Positions 16,084-26,563 of a DNA stretch of 64,000 nt are shown here, piece by piece. The number at the start of each line of letters is the position of its first letter. Position 1 is the first letter of the stretch. The notes under the pieces were generated by a model. That model saw only the letters and a list, made by a program, of their open reading frames with translations, was not told where the DNA came from and ran no database searches. The position numbers were made by a program, and so were the translations under genes. The stretch comes from Pseudomonadota bacterium. GTDB lineage: Bacteria; Pseudomonadota; Gammaproteobacteria; Acidiferrobacterales; UBA6901. Where the stretch lies: NCBI GenBank assembly GCA_021819085.1, contig JAKASJ010000015.1, forward strand, positions 17,623-81,622, written 5' to 3'.

Positions 16084-16265
16084 GACGACCTCCGGGGCTG
16101 TCCACCCTGCTTGATCCGTGCTTGGATTGCGCGGAGGCTGCGCCGACCCGGCCTGGTCACGGCATATTGCTGTATCAGTTTTTCATTCGTAGCACGCGCG
16201 GCACCGTGTGGATGCACCGGATCGAAGCATCCGCTCCATACAGTCTATGGGGGTCACTTTGGCAT

Positions 16266-17102
16266 TCAAAAGAGCAGACCCAGACCAGCTCCGGTATAGT
16301 GGGTAAACCCTCCGAGCTGCCCGTGCAGCCGCACCCCCTCCTCCACATCCACCTCCCACCGGGGCGTAATCAGGTACTGCACGCCCCCGTCCGCGTTGAA
16401 GCCGGCTCCCTGACCGGGACCGATACGGCTTTGCCCGTACACTTCCAGGTAATACTGCAGATTCCAGCGCGGATCCCAGGTGAACGTGAGCAGTGGATTG
16501 AAGCTCGTGTACCGGGCCCCGCCCGCCAGCGAGGGATTGGTCTGGGTACTGACTCCGGCCTGGAGAGAGATCCCGGTCGTACTGCTGGGGGCATAGGCGA
16601 CGATACCGTTTACGGCGGCACCGGTACGTGCGCTGCCGTAGGCGGCGCTGCCCGATGATGGCGTGACCAGACCCTCGACCGCGCCCAGCCAACGGCGCGT
16701 ATAACCGAGTTCGTGTTTGATCCCCACGGTCGTGGACGACCATCCGCTGAGTGTGCCCACCGCACCGTACTGACGAGTGAAATTCGGGGGAAGCAGAACC
16801 AGCTCGTTGTGTCCGGGCAGACCGAACCGCAATTCCAGTTCGGGAAGATTGTCGGCGGAACCGCCCGCCCCGGTGAGCGCGGCATGCTCGTAACCGGCTT
16901 CCGCGATCACCCGCCCCTGCGGCACCACGCAGGCACTGTCGGAAACCGTTGGTCGGTCGAGCTGGGCCAGCAGCCCAGAACGTCCCGAACAGGGATCGGA
17001 GACCGCAGACGCACCCTGCGCCAGGGCAGTGCGCTCGCTGAGAAGAAGAACTCCATTCAGCACCCAGGCCAGCCATCGCTTATTGCCATGCCAACTCATC
17101 AT
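16266..17102 (-). CDS. Outer-membrane beta-barrel protein, possibly zinc-regulated
   Basis: A 278-residue protein with a signal peptide (about 1-29, cleavage after ALAQ) and a mature part of alternating polar/hydrophobic strands ending in a C-terminal phenylalanine, as outer-membrane barrels do. The style matches the 'phenol MetA-pathway'/transporter-like barrel group (PF13557 type), whose function is poorly known. ATG 17102 is preceded by GAGG at six bases. It is divergent from znuA, and a perfect 16-bp dyad resembling a Zur site lies between the two genes, 94 bases from this start. I infer zinc-limited expression and a possible role in outer-membrane metal uptake. The family assignment is tentative. 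Confidence 0.6.
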   Translation of the reverse strand: MMSWHGNKRWLAWVLNGVLLLSERTALAQGASAVSDPCSGRSGLLAQLDRPTVSDSACVVPQGRVIAEAGYEHAALTGAGGSADNLPELELRFGLPGHNELVLLPPNFTRQYGAVGTLSGWSSTTVGIKHELGYTRRWLGAVEGLVTPSSGSAAYGSARTGAAVNGIVAYAPSSTTGISLQAGVSTQTNPSLAGGARYTSFNPLLTFTWDPRWNLQYYLEVYGQSRIGPGQGAGFNADGGVQYLITPRWEVDVEEGVRLHGQLGGFTHYTGAGLGLLF

Positions 17103-17195
17103 CGGGATCCTCGCGCAGTGGCGGGAAGAACTGATCAGCGTTCAGGGGAGGTGCGCGGTCGCCTATCGGGAACTGATGACACCACGGCCTTTTTT

Positions 17196-17211
17196 CAATG
17201 TTATAACATTG
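17196..17211. promoter_or_regulatory. Perfect 16-bp dyad, candidate Zur operator between the barrel gene and znuA
   Basis: CAATGTTATAACATTG is a perfect palindrome in the divergent region, about 117 bases before znuA and 94 before the barrel gene. Its TGTTATAACA core resembles Zur boxes of proteobacteria (GTTATA-type dyads). A single site could control both directions. The zur gene itself is at 20984-21442. Confidence 0.6.
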
Positions 17212-17327
17212 CATCAGGGCCGACAAGAATGTACGATGGCGCGCACATCGCAGGGCGCACGTGTCTCCGGGTTCCGGAAACGGAGACCGTCGAATCCCCA
17301 GGAAAAAGCCGGCTCGGGAAAACCCGC

Positions 17328-18200
17328 ATGAAGCGACTACTGTTGCTCGCTGTCACCCTGATTCTCGCCGCCCCGGCGCTGGCCGCTGCTGCGGGGCGGA
17401 TTGACATTGTCGCGGCCGAGAATTTCTACGGCGATGTCGCGGGGCAGATCGGCGGCTCGCGGGTCGAAGTATCGAGCATTCTCAACAACCCCGCCATGAA
17501 TCCGCACCTTTTCGAAGTGAGCCCGTCCGTGGCGCGCGCCGTCTCGCGCGCGCAGATCGTCATCTACAACGGAATTGACTATGACCCCTGGATGCCGAAG
17601 CTGCTGGCCGCCGCCCGGAATACCCGCCGCACGGCCATCGACGTTGCCGCGCTTGCAGACAGGCACCCGGGCGACAATCCGCACATCTGGTACGATACGA
17701 ATACGATGCTCGCCATGGCCAGGGCGCTGGCGCAGGCCCTCGCCGGCGCCGATCCCGCCCACCAGGCCGGATACCTGCGGCGTCTGGCGCAATTTCAGCG
17801 CTCCATGCAGCCGATCCAGGCAAGGATCTCCGCTCTGCGCACACGCCTGGCTGGCATGCCAGTCACTGCGACCGAGCCGGTCTTCGGCTACATGTTCGAA
17901 GCGCTCGGAATGCAGGTGCGCAATCACTCATTTCAGCTTGCCGTCATGAACGGCACGGAACCGGGCGCGTCCGAAGTCGCTGCCTTCGAAAATGACCTCA
18001 GGAAGCACCGGGTACGGTTGCTGGTTTATAATGGCCAGACGTCGGACCCGCTGACCGATCGCATGCGCCGTCTGGCAAAGGCATCCGGTATTCCGGTGCT
18101 GGCGGTGAGCGAGACCGAACCGCCGGACACGACCTACCAGACCTGGATAATGAGCGAACTGGATGCGGTCGACCGCGCGCTGGGAGTCAGTCACCGGTGA
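17328..18200 (+). CDS. znuA: Zinc/manganese ABC transporter substrate-binding protein (ZnuA/TroA type)
   Basis: A 290-residue periplasmic protein with a signal peptide (about 1-21). It shows the cluster A-I metal-binding fold: N-P-H-L-F-E near residue 63 and NPHIWYDT near 120 supply two histidines. The place of the usual third His in HxxFxYF carries Glu (ATEPVFGYMFEALG), and the His-rich loop of enteric ZnuA is absent. Such members occur and still bind Zn or Mn, so the metal is not certain. The ATG at 17328 begins the signal peptide; the longer open frame upstream runs through the intergenic region and is rejected. The gene overlaps the ATPase gene and is downstream of the Zur-like dyad. Confidence 0.87.
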   Translation: MKRLLLLAVTLILAAPALAAAAGRIDIVAAENFYGDVAGQIGGSRVEVSSILNNPAMNPHLFEVSPSVARAVSRAQIVIYNGIDYDPWMPKLLAAARNTRRTAIDVAALADRHPGDNPHIWYDTNTMLAMARALAQALAGADPAHQAGYLRRLAQFQRSMQPIQARISALRTRLAGMPVTATEPVFGYMFEALGMQVRNHSFQLAVMNGTEPGASEVAAFENDLRKHRVRLLVYNGQTSDPLTDRMRRLAKASGIPVLAVSETEPPDTTYQTWIMSELDAVDRALGVSHR

Positions 18201-19030
18201 ATGCAGTCGAACTTCGAAACGTCTCGTTGACCCTGGGCGACCGGACCATCCTGACCGGCATCGGCCTCGATATCGCAATGGGGGAATTCATCGGCGTGCT
18301 CGGGCCAAACGGCTCCGGCAAGACCACACTGATGCGCGCCATCCTCGGTCTGGTGCCGCCGAGCCACGGCAGCATTCATGTCCTGGGGCGGCCGGCCACA
18401 CGTGGCAATCCCGCCATCGGTTACATGCCGCAGGCCCGTCATTTCGCTTCGGATCTGCGCCTGAGCGGACGCGATTTCGTGGCGAGCGTGTCCAATGGCC
18501 ATCGCCTCGGCCTCCCCGTTCAGGGCCGGACCGCCCGCGCGGAGATGGAGCACGCGCTGCGGCTGGTCGGGGCACAGGAACTTGCCCGCCGCCCGCTTGC
18601 CGAGCTCTCGGGCGGTGAGCGCCAGCGCCTGCTGCTGGCGCAGGCGCTCATCGGCAAGCCACAGCTGCTGCTGCTCGATGAACCGCTGATCAGTCTCGAC
18701 CCGCACCGTCAGCAGGAGGTCGTTGATCTGGTGAGAACCCTGAAGGCCGATCTCGGAATCGCCGTGCTGTTCAGCGCCCACGATGTGAACGCTCTGCTCG
18801 GCGCCATCGACAAGGTTCTATACCTCGGGAGCGGCCAGGCAGCGCTCGGGACAAGCGACGAAGTCATCACCGGGCCGGTCCTGTCACGCCTGTACGGATC
18901 GCACATCGACGTCGTGCGCGCAGGTGGCCGCATTTTCGTTATGTCCGGCAGCTGCTGTGCGGAGGCCGAGGAGCATCGGCACGAGTCCGCACCGACCGGC
19001 CGGCAGCCGAGGCACTCGGGCCATGCTTGA
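18197..19030 (+). CDS. znuC: Zinc/manganese ABC transporter ATPase (ZnuC type)
   Basis: A 277-residue ABC ATPase with Walker A GPNGSGKTT (about 36-44), Q-loop YMPQ, signature LSGGERQR, Walker B LLLLDEP and switch His in SAHDV. The C-terminal 35 residues are polar and His/Glu/Cys-containing (SGSCCAEAEEHRHES), possibly metal-responsive. It powers uptake through the ZnuB permease. It starts at GTG 18197, overlapping the znuA stop by four bases, and its end overlaps the permease start by eight, so the three genes are one translation-coupled operon. Confidence 0.93.
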   Translation: MNAVELRNVSLTLGDRTILTGIGLDIAMGEFIGVLGPNGSGKTTLMRAILGLVPPSHGSIHVLGRPATRGNPAIGYMPQARHFASDLRLSGRDFVASVSNGHRLGLPVQGRTARAEMEHALRLVGAQELARRPLAELSGGERQRLLLAQALIGKPQLLLLDEPLISLDPHRQQEVVDLVRTLKADLGIAVLFSAHDVNALLGAIDKVLYLGSGQAALGTSDEVITGPVLSRLYGSHIDVVRAGGRIFVMSGSCCAEAEEHRHESAPTGRQPRHSGHA

Positions 19031-19844
19031 GATGCTCCGGTATGACTTCATGCGCAATGCCTTCGCCGCAGCAGCAGTCGTTGCGATCGTTGCCGGCACG
19101 GTCGGATACTTCCTGGTTCTGCGCGGCCAGACCTTTGCCGGTCACGCCCTGGCGCACGTCGGTTTTACTGGTGCCACGGGCGCCGTGCTTCTCGGCATCG
19201 CCCCGATCTGGGGCCTGGTGCTCGCCACCGTGGCCGCGGGAGTCGGTATGGGCTTCATGGGCGAACGGCTGGCGCAGCGGGATGTCGCCATCGGGCTCGT
19301 ACTGGCGCTCGCGCTCGGTCTCGGATTGCTGTTCCTGCATTTCTTCACAGCATTCGCGACCCAGGCAACGACTTTGCTGTTCGGAAACGTGCTCGCGGTC
19401 GATATGCGCACCGTCTGGGTGCTGCTGGCCCTGGGCTCGGTAAGCCTCGCGACCCTGGCAGTCATCTCCCGTCCGCTGCTGTTCGCCAGCCTGCATCCGG
19501 AGCTGGCCGAGGCAAAGGGGGTGTCGTTGCGGCTCTATTCGGTACTGTTTCTGGCTGTCGTAGCGCTCGCGACGGCGGAATGCGCACAGATCGTCGGCGT
19601 ACTGCTGGTCTTTGCGCTCATGGTGGGGCCGGCCGCAGCCGCCCAACGCCTTACGAGCGCCATGGCGGCAGGCGTCCTGCTCTCCGCCGTGCTGGCGCTG
19701 CTCGAAGCGTGGTCCGGCATCGCACTCGCCTACTACACTGATTGGCCGAGCAGCTTCTGGATCACCGCGCTGAGTGCGGCCGTCTATCTCATCACAACCC
19801 TTCCCCGGCCGATGGACAGGCTGGCATCCGCGGCACCGCGCTAG
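19023..19844 (+). CDS. znuB: Zinc/manganese ABC transporter permease (ZnuB type)
   Basis: A 273-residue permease of the ABC-3 family with about eight hydrophobic segments. The stretch RGQTFAGHALAHVGFTGATGA near residues 37-57 is the conserved ABC-3 motif, and LLVFALMVGPAAAAQRL near 200 is the coupling-helix region. It forms the inner-membrane channel for the metal delivered by ZnuA. ATG 19023 overlaps the end of znuC. A hairpin (CCGGAT-CTGA-ATCCGG, 19876-19891) follows the stop but lacks a T-run. Confidence 0.92.
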   Translation: MLEMLRYDFMRNAFAAAAVVAIVAGTVGYFLVLRGQTFAGHALAHVGFTGATGAVLLGIAPIWGLVLATVAAGVGMGFMGERLAQRDVAIGLVLALALGLGLLFLHFFTAFATQATTLLFGNVLAVDMRTVWVLLALGSVSLATLAVISRPLLFASLHPELAEAKGVSLRLYSVLFLAVVALATAECAQIVGVLLVFALMVGPAAAAQRLTSAMAAGVLLSAVLALLEAWSGIALAYYTDWPSSFWITALSAAVYLITTLPRPMDRLASAAPR

Positions 19845-20050
19845 CGATTCCAAAGAAATCGGCACCCGCGTTCGCCCGGATCTGAATCCGGCATCGTTGC
19901 ACCCGGGATGGTTCCCTTGCCGCATCGATTTCCCGATAATTTGCGCGACCGCAAAAAACCGGACAGCCCGCACCGGGAATTGCCGGGAGCAAAGCGCCAC
20001 ACTTCGAGCGCGCACGCTGCAGGACCGCTCCTCGGCGGGACGGTTAATCG

Positions 20051-20063
20051 GGTACACTGTACC
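20051..20063. promoter_or_regulatory. Perfect 6-1-6 inverted repeat before the dienelactone hydrolase gene
   Basis: GGTACACTGTACC is a perfect odd palindrome 26 bases before the ATG at 20090. Its position between promoter and start fits an operator; the protein that binds it is unknown. Confidence 0.35.
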
Positions 20064-20089
20064 GGATTCCCGCTCTCCAGGAGATCGCA

Positions 20090-20809
20090 ATGAAGAACGC
20101 GCTTGTGGATTACCGGCACGATAACACCGAGCTTGAGGGATATGCCGCCTGGGATGGCGCGAACGAGAAACGGCGCCCGGGGGTACTCGTCATCCATGAA
20201 TGGATGGGGATCGGACCTCACGAACGTCACAGTTGTGATGAGCTTGCCCATGCAGGTTATCTCGGGTTCGCAGCAGATATCTTCGGCAAGCACGACCGGC
20301 CGAAGAACGTGAACCAGGCGGTCGAATATGCAACGCGCTACCGCGCGGGCGAGCGCGCCCTGCTTCGCGCCCGGGCCCAGGCGGGGCTTGCGGCGCTGCG
20401 CGCACAACCCCAGTGCGATCCTGACCGGCTTGCCGTGATCGGGTTCTGCTTTGGTGGAACTGCGGCACTCGAGCTCGCACGCAGCGGTGCCGCCGTGCGC
20501 GCAACCGTGAGTTTCCACGGAGGTCTCGGTACCGAAAGGCCAGGAGATGCGCGCCAGATCCGGGGTGCGGTTCTGGCATTGCATGGTGCCGATGATCCGT
20601 TCGTTCCCAAGGCCGAGGTCGATGCCTTCGAAGAGGAGATGCGGCAGGGGAAGGTCGACTGGCGGCTTGTGAAATACGGCAGCGCGGTCCACAGCTTTAC
20701 CAACCCCCAGGCCGGGAACGACGTATCGAAGGGGGCCGCCTATGACCGACGCGCGGCCGAGCGCGGTTGGCGCGCGATGCTGGATCTCTTTAGCGAGGTT
20801 TTCGCATAG
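20090..20809 (+). CDS. Dienelactone hydrolase family protein
   Basis: A 239-residue alpha/beta hydrolase of the dienelactone hydrolase family. The nucleophile is cysteine in the elbow G-F-C120-F-G-G, with acid D169 (HGADDP) and base H201 (AVHSF), the Cys-Asp-His triad of this family. It is predicted to be cytoplasmic. No aromatic-degradation genes are near, so the true substrate is unknown; such orphan members are common. The start has a good ribosome binding site (AGGAGA). It lies downstream of znuB and convergent with zur. Confidence 0.88.
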   Translation: MKNALVDYRHDNTELEGYAAWDGANEKRRPGVLVIHEWMGIGPHERHSCDELAHAGYLGFAADIFGKHDRPKNVNQAVEYATRYRAGERALLRARAQAGLAALRAQPQCDPDRLAVIGFCFGGTAALELARSGAAVRATVSFHGGLGTERPGDARQIRGAVLALHGADDPFVPKAEVDAFEEEMRQGKVDWRLVKYGSAVHSFTNPQAGNDVSKGAAYDRRAAERGWRAMLDLFSEVFA

Positions 20810-20983
20810 CGGGTGTGATGCCGGGCGGGCTGGCACCGCCAGCGCAGCATGCATGAAGCGGCAGACTGCGGGCCGCGTCACCCGGTCCGGATGGCCAGTG
20901 CGATGTTTTCATCCGGCGGGCTGTTCGCACTGGGTGCGCTCGCCGATAGCTGCCGCAACGCGGCCAGCGCGGGCAGGTTGGTC

Positions 20984-21442
20984 CTAGGACGGGCGGAAGC
21001 AGGCCGCGCAGACTCCCTCGATCTCGACAACAGTATTGCGCGGACGGAATCCTTCCCGTTCGGCGGCATGTTCCAGTGCGTTAGCAGCCGCACGGTTCTC
21101 TATCTCCGAAACGACACCGCATTGGCAGCAGATCAGGAATTGCGCTGGATGCCGGTGGCCCGCTTCCACGCACGGAATGAAGGCATTCAGCCGTTCGATC
21201 TTGTGGATCAGGTGCTGTTCCATCAGAAAATCGAGTGCACGATAGATCGTCGGCGGTGCAGCGCCTTTGTGGGTCAGCTTGAGCCTGTCGAGGAGCTGGT
21301 AGGCGGTCAGAGGGGCGCCCGCCTCCAGAATCAGGCCGAGAACATGCCGGCGCAATGGGGTGAGTTGCGCACCGTGCCGTGCGCATACCTGCGCCGCCCT
21401 GTCCATCTGGGCGGTCATGCGGCGGCGGGCTTTCACGCTCAT
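20984..21442 (-). CDS. zur: Zinc uptake regulator Zur (Fur family)
   Basis: A 152-residue Fur-family repressor. The winged-helix DNA-binding part (about 1-85, with LTPLRRHVLGLILEAGAPLTAYQLL and PTIYRALDFLMEQHLIHKI) is followed by the metal-binding dimerisation part. The structural zinc site uses C105-x2-C108 and C145-x2-C148, and H96/H98 belong to the sensory region. Zinc-loaded Zur represses uptake genes. I start at ATG 21442, preceded by GGAGG at seven bases, in place of an upstream TTG. The znuACB operon is encoded close by and a dyad resembling its operator precedes znuA; an imperfect one precedes zur itself. Confidence 0.92.
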   Translation of the reverse strand: MSVKARRRMTAQMDRAAQVCARHGAQLTPLRRHVLGLILEAGAPLTAYQLLDRLKLTHKGAAPPTIYRALDFLMEQHLIHKIERLNAFIPCVEAGHRHPAQFLICCQCGVVSEIENRAAANALEHAAEREGFRPRNTVVEIEGVCAACFRPS

Positions 21443-21474
21443 CCCCGGACCTCCGAGAATCATTACCTTTTGAA

Positions 21475-21488
21475 GCAATATTATATCA
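21475..21488. promoter_or_regulatory. Imperfect Zur-like site upstream of zur
   Basis: On the minus strand TGATATAATATTGC resembles the TGTTATAATATAACA type of Zur dyad at most positions. It is about 35 bases upstream of the zur start, suggesting autoregulation. It overlaps TATAAT, so it may simply be the -10 element. Confidence 0.35.
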
Positions 21489-21576
21489 TACCGGACGGCG
21501 ACCTCCCCGGGCCCGGTCAGCTGTCGCAGTCAAAGACCATCGCTAACGGCCGGCACAGCGACAATGTCGCCCGGAT

Positions 21577-24086
<2,510 letters not shown>

Positions 24087-24121
24087 GGTCGATTCGCCCT
24101 GGATCCGGATAAGGTTGATGG

Positions 24122-24319
24122 TCAGCGGTTCACGATATACAGCAACACCAGCCCGAGCAACATGCTGGTTATGCCGATGAATCGCAATTGCTGGTCTCCC
24201 ATGTTGTCAACCAGCCGCAGGATCCTGCGCAGGCGCTCGGGACTGAGAAACGGCAGGATCCCCTCCAGCACCAGCAACAGGGCGAGCGCCGCGCCCAGGT
24301 CATGCCATCTTATCATCAT
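24122..24319 (-). CDS. DUF2065 family small membrane protein
   Basis: A 65-residue protein with two hydrophobic segments (about 6-22 and 45-62) and the family sequence LLLVLEGILPFLSPERLRR...DNMGDQQLRFIG. It is typically encoded between hflC and hisZ/purA, as here. The function is unknown; the constant position hints at a link with the HflKC membrane complex. The start is the first of two adjacent ATG codons (24319); the ribosome binding site is weak (GGCGGG). Confidence 0.85.
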   Translation of the reverse strand: MMIRWHDLGAALALLLVLEGILPFLSPERLRRILRLVDNMGDQQLRFIGITSMLLGLVLLYIVNR

Positions 24320-24365
24320 GCCCGCCGCAGGCTCCGTCCACGGTCGATGGAACACACCACCCGGT

Positions 24366-25235
24366 TCACTGCCGCGGGTTTTTCAGGTACTTGAAGAAGG
24401 CCGCGCTCGGGTCGACGACCATCACGTCATGCTTGCTCTTGAAGCTCTTGCGGTAGGCATTCATGCTCCCGTAGAAAGAGTAGAACCGCGGGTTCACACG
24501 GTACGCGCGCGCGTAGATTTCCGCTGCCTTGGCATCGCCCTCACCGCGTATGCGCTGCGCATCGCGGTAGGCATCAGCCAGGATAATCTCACGCTCCCGG
24601 TCGGCTTTGGCGCGGATCTTCTCGGCCGCCTCTGCGCCCTTGGCCCGCAGCTGCGCGGCAATGCGCGTGCGCTCCGCCCGCATCCTCTGGTATACGGACT
24701 CGCTCACCTGCTTGGGCAGATCTACGCGGTCGATGCGCACGTCCAGCACCTTGATGCCGTACTCGCCCGCTTCCTTGTCGGTAGCGGTGGTAATGACGTG
24801 CATGATCTTGCTGCGGTCGCTGGAGACGACCTCCTGCACCGTATGCTTGCCGAACTGGTTGCGCAGGCCACTGTTGACCAGCTGAACGAGGCGCTCGCGC
24901 GCCTGCAGCTCGTTGCCACCAACCGAGACATAGAATTTCAGAAGATCCGCAATCTGCCACTTGACGTAGGAATCGACGACGACGCTCTTCTTCTCCACCG
25001 TCAGGAACGTCTCCGGTTCGGTGTCGAGCGTCTGTACCCGTCCGTCGTAGTAATGCACGGCCTCGACAAACGGCGTCTTGAAATGCAGGCCCGGCTGATC
25101 GCTGTACCGGATCACCTGGCCAAACCGGGTCACGATCGCCTTCTGGCCCTCGTTGACGGTGTAGACCGACCCATTGGCGACGATGAACAGCAGAACAACA
25201 ATGCCGACCAGCGCGAGCACTTTGTTGTGAGTCAT
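24366..25235 (-). CDS. hflC: HflC, SPFH-domain subunit of the FtsH-modulating complex
   Basis: A 289-residue protein anchored by one N-terminal transmembrane segment (about 5-23), with a periplasmic SPFH/band-7 domain (about 25-185) and an Ala/Arg/Glu-rich coiled coil (about 185-250). With HflK it forms large cages around the FtsH protease and limits its access to membrane substrates. Length and domain order are as expected. It follows hflK by two bases. Confidence 0.95.
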   Translation of the reverse strand: MTHNKVLALVGIVVLLFIVANGSVYTVNEGQKAIVTRFGQVIRYSDQPGLHFKTPFVEAVHYYDGRVQTLDTEPETFLTVEKKSVVVDSYVKWQIADLLKFYVSVGGNELQARERLVQLVNSGLRNQFGKHTVQEVVSSDRSKIMHVITTATDKEAGEYGIKVLDVRIDRVDLPKQVSESVYQRMRAERTRIAAQLRAKGAEAAEKIRAKADREREIILADAYRDAQRIRGEGDAKAAEIYARAYRVNPRFYSFYGSMNAYRKSFKSKHDVMVVDPSAAFFKYLKNPRQ

Positions 25236-25237
25236 GT

Positions 25238-26431
25238 CTATCTCCCCCTGCCGCGCAGCGAATCGTTGATGCTGCTCTGGCCGGGGCTTCCCGGCTGTAC
25301 CGCGGTACCCGGCTCCGGCAGAGGTTGCGGCGTGCCGGCCGACCCGGCGGCAGTGCCGGATTTGCCCACGATTTTGTTGAGCGGCAGATAAATCACGTTG
25401 TTCCCGCGGGGCAGATCGACAAACACCTTGGTGGTGTCGCCGAGAACCTTCTGCATGGTCTGCAGATACAGCCGTTCGCGCGTGACCTCCGGCGCCTTGT
25501 CATACTGGGTCACAATCTGACCGAAGCGGCTGGCATCGCCCTCGGCGCGGGCGATCACGCTTGCCTGGTAACCCTGGGCCTCGAGCACCAGGCGCGCCGC
25601 TGCACCCTTGGCGCGCGGAATGACGTCGTTCGCATAGGCCTGCGCCTCGTCTTTCAGCCGCTGCTCGTCCTCACGCGCCTTGACCGCATCCTCGAACGCG
25701 GCGGTCACCTGTTGCGGCGGCCTCGCATCCTGCATCCGCACGGTCACGATGTGAATGCCCGTATGGTATTTGTCCAGAATCTTTTGCAGCAGCGTCTGCG
25801 TGTCCTGGGCAACGACGTTGCGTCCGTCGGTGAGCACAAAATTCATCTTGTTCTGGCCCACCACCTCGCGCACCGCAGACTGTGCACCCTGGATGATGGT
25901 CTCGGTCGGATCGCGGACATTGAACAGGTAATCGGCAGGATCCTTGATCTTGTACTGGATGGCGAGTTCTATATCTACGATATTCTCGTCCGAAGTGAGC
26001 ATCTGGGACTCGTCCGGGACCTTGCGCGACCCCCCGGCACGGTCGCTGCTGCGGTATCCGATCTGCACGACATACACCCGCTGGACGTTGACTTTGTCCA
26101 CCTTCTCGACGGGAAACGGAATATGCCAGTGAAGGCCTGCCTGGGTCACTTGCACACTGCGTCCGAATTCGAGCACCACACCGCGCTCGCCTTGCCGGAT
26201 CATGTAGAAACCGCTGACCAACCACAGGACGGCCGCGGCAATCAGAATGGCGCTGAAACTGAAACGGCCCATGTGTCCGCCACCCGCGCCCCCGGAACCG
26301 CCCCCGAAAACCTTGCCGAGCCGTCGCTGGATGTTCCTGACTATCTGATCCAGATCAGGTGGTCCCTGGTCTTTCTTGCGCTGCCCCCAGGGATCTTTTC
26401 CCCCCGAGCCGCCGGGTTCGTTCCAAGCCAC
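25238..26431 (-). CDS. hflK: HflK, SPFH-domain subunit of the FtsH-modulating complex
   Basis: A 397-residue partner of HflC. It begins with the typical Gly/Pro/Trp-rich cytoplasmic stretch (MAWNEPGGSGGKDPWG), then a transmembrane segment near 57-76, an SPFH domain (about 78-260) and an Ala-rich coiled coil. The C-terminal tail is Pro/Gly-rich. The start has a normal upstream region, and the gene lies 132 bases downstream of hflX in the same direction. Confidence 0.95.
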   Translation of the reverse strand: MAWNEPGGSGGKDPWGQRKKDQGPPDLDQIVRNIQRRLGKVFGGGSGGAGGGHMGRFSFSAILIAAAVLWLVSGFYMIRQGERGVVLEFGRSVQVTQAGLHWHIPFPVEKVDKVNVQRVYVVQIGYRSSDRAGGSRKVPDESQMLTSDENIVDIELAIQYKIKDPADYLFNVRDPTETIIQGAQSAVREVVGQNKMNFVLTDGRNVVAQDTQTLLQKILDKYHTGIHIVTVRMQDARPPQQVTAAFEDAVKAREDEQRLKDEAQAYANDVIPRAKGAAARLVLEAQGYQASVIARAEGDASRFGQIVTQYDKAPEVTRERLYLQTMQKVLGDTTKVFVDLPRGNNVIYLPLNKIVGKSGTAAGSAGTPQPLPEPGTAVQPGSPGQSSINDSLRGRGR

Positions 26432-26563
26432 GATCTACCCCTCATTTGTTATGCGTCGTGCACCAGATGCGCACGCCCGCGGCATTTTAACAGGACGCAA
26501 GAAAACTTCACCCGGGGCACGGCATTTTCCCGATGCACCGCCTTGCCGGGCCGGAAGCAGCGT

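Noticed and set aside
16713-17327. N-terminal extension of znuA through the intergenic region
   Set aside because: It would put the signal peptide in the middle of the protein and run across the Zur-like dyad and the divergent barrel gene.
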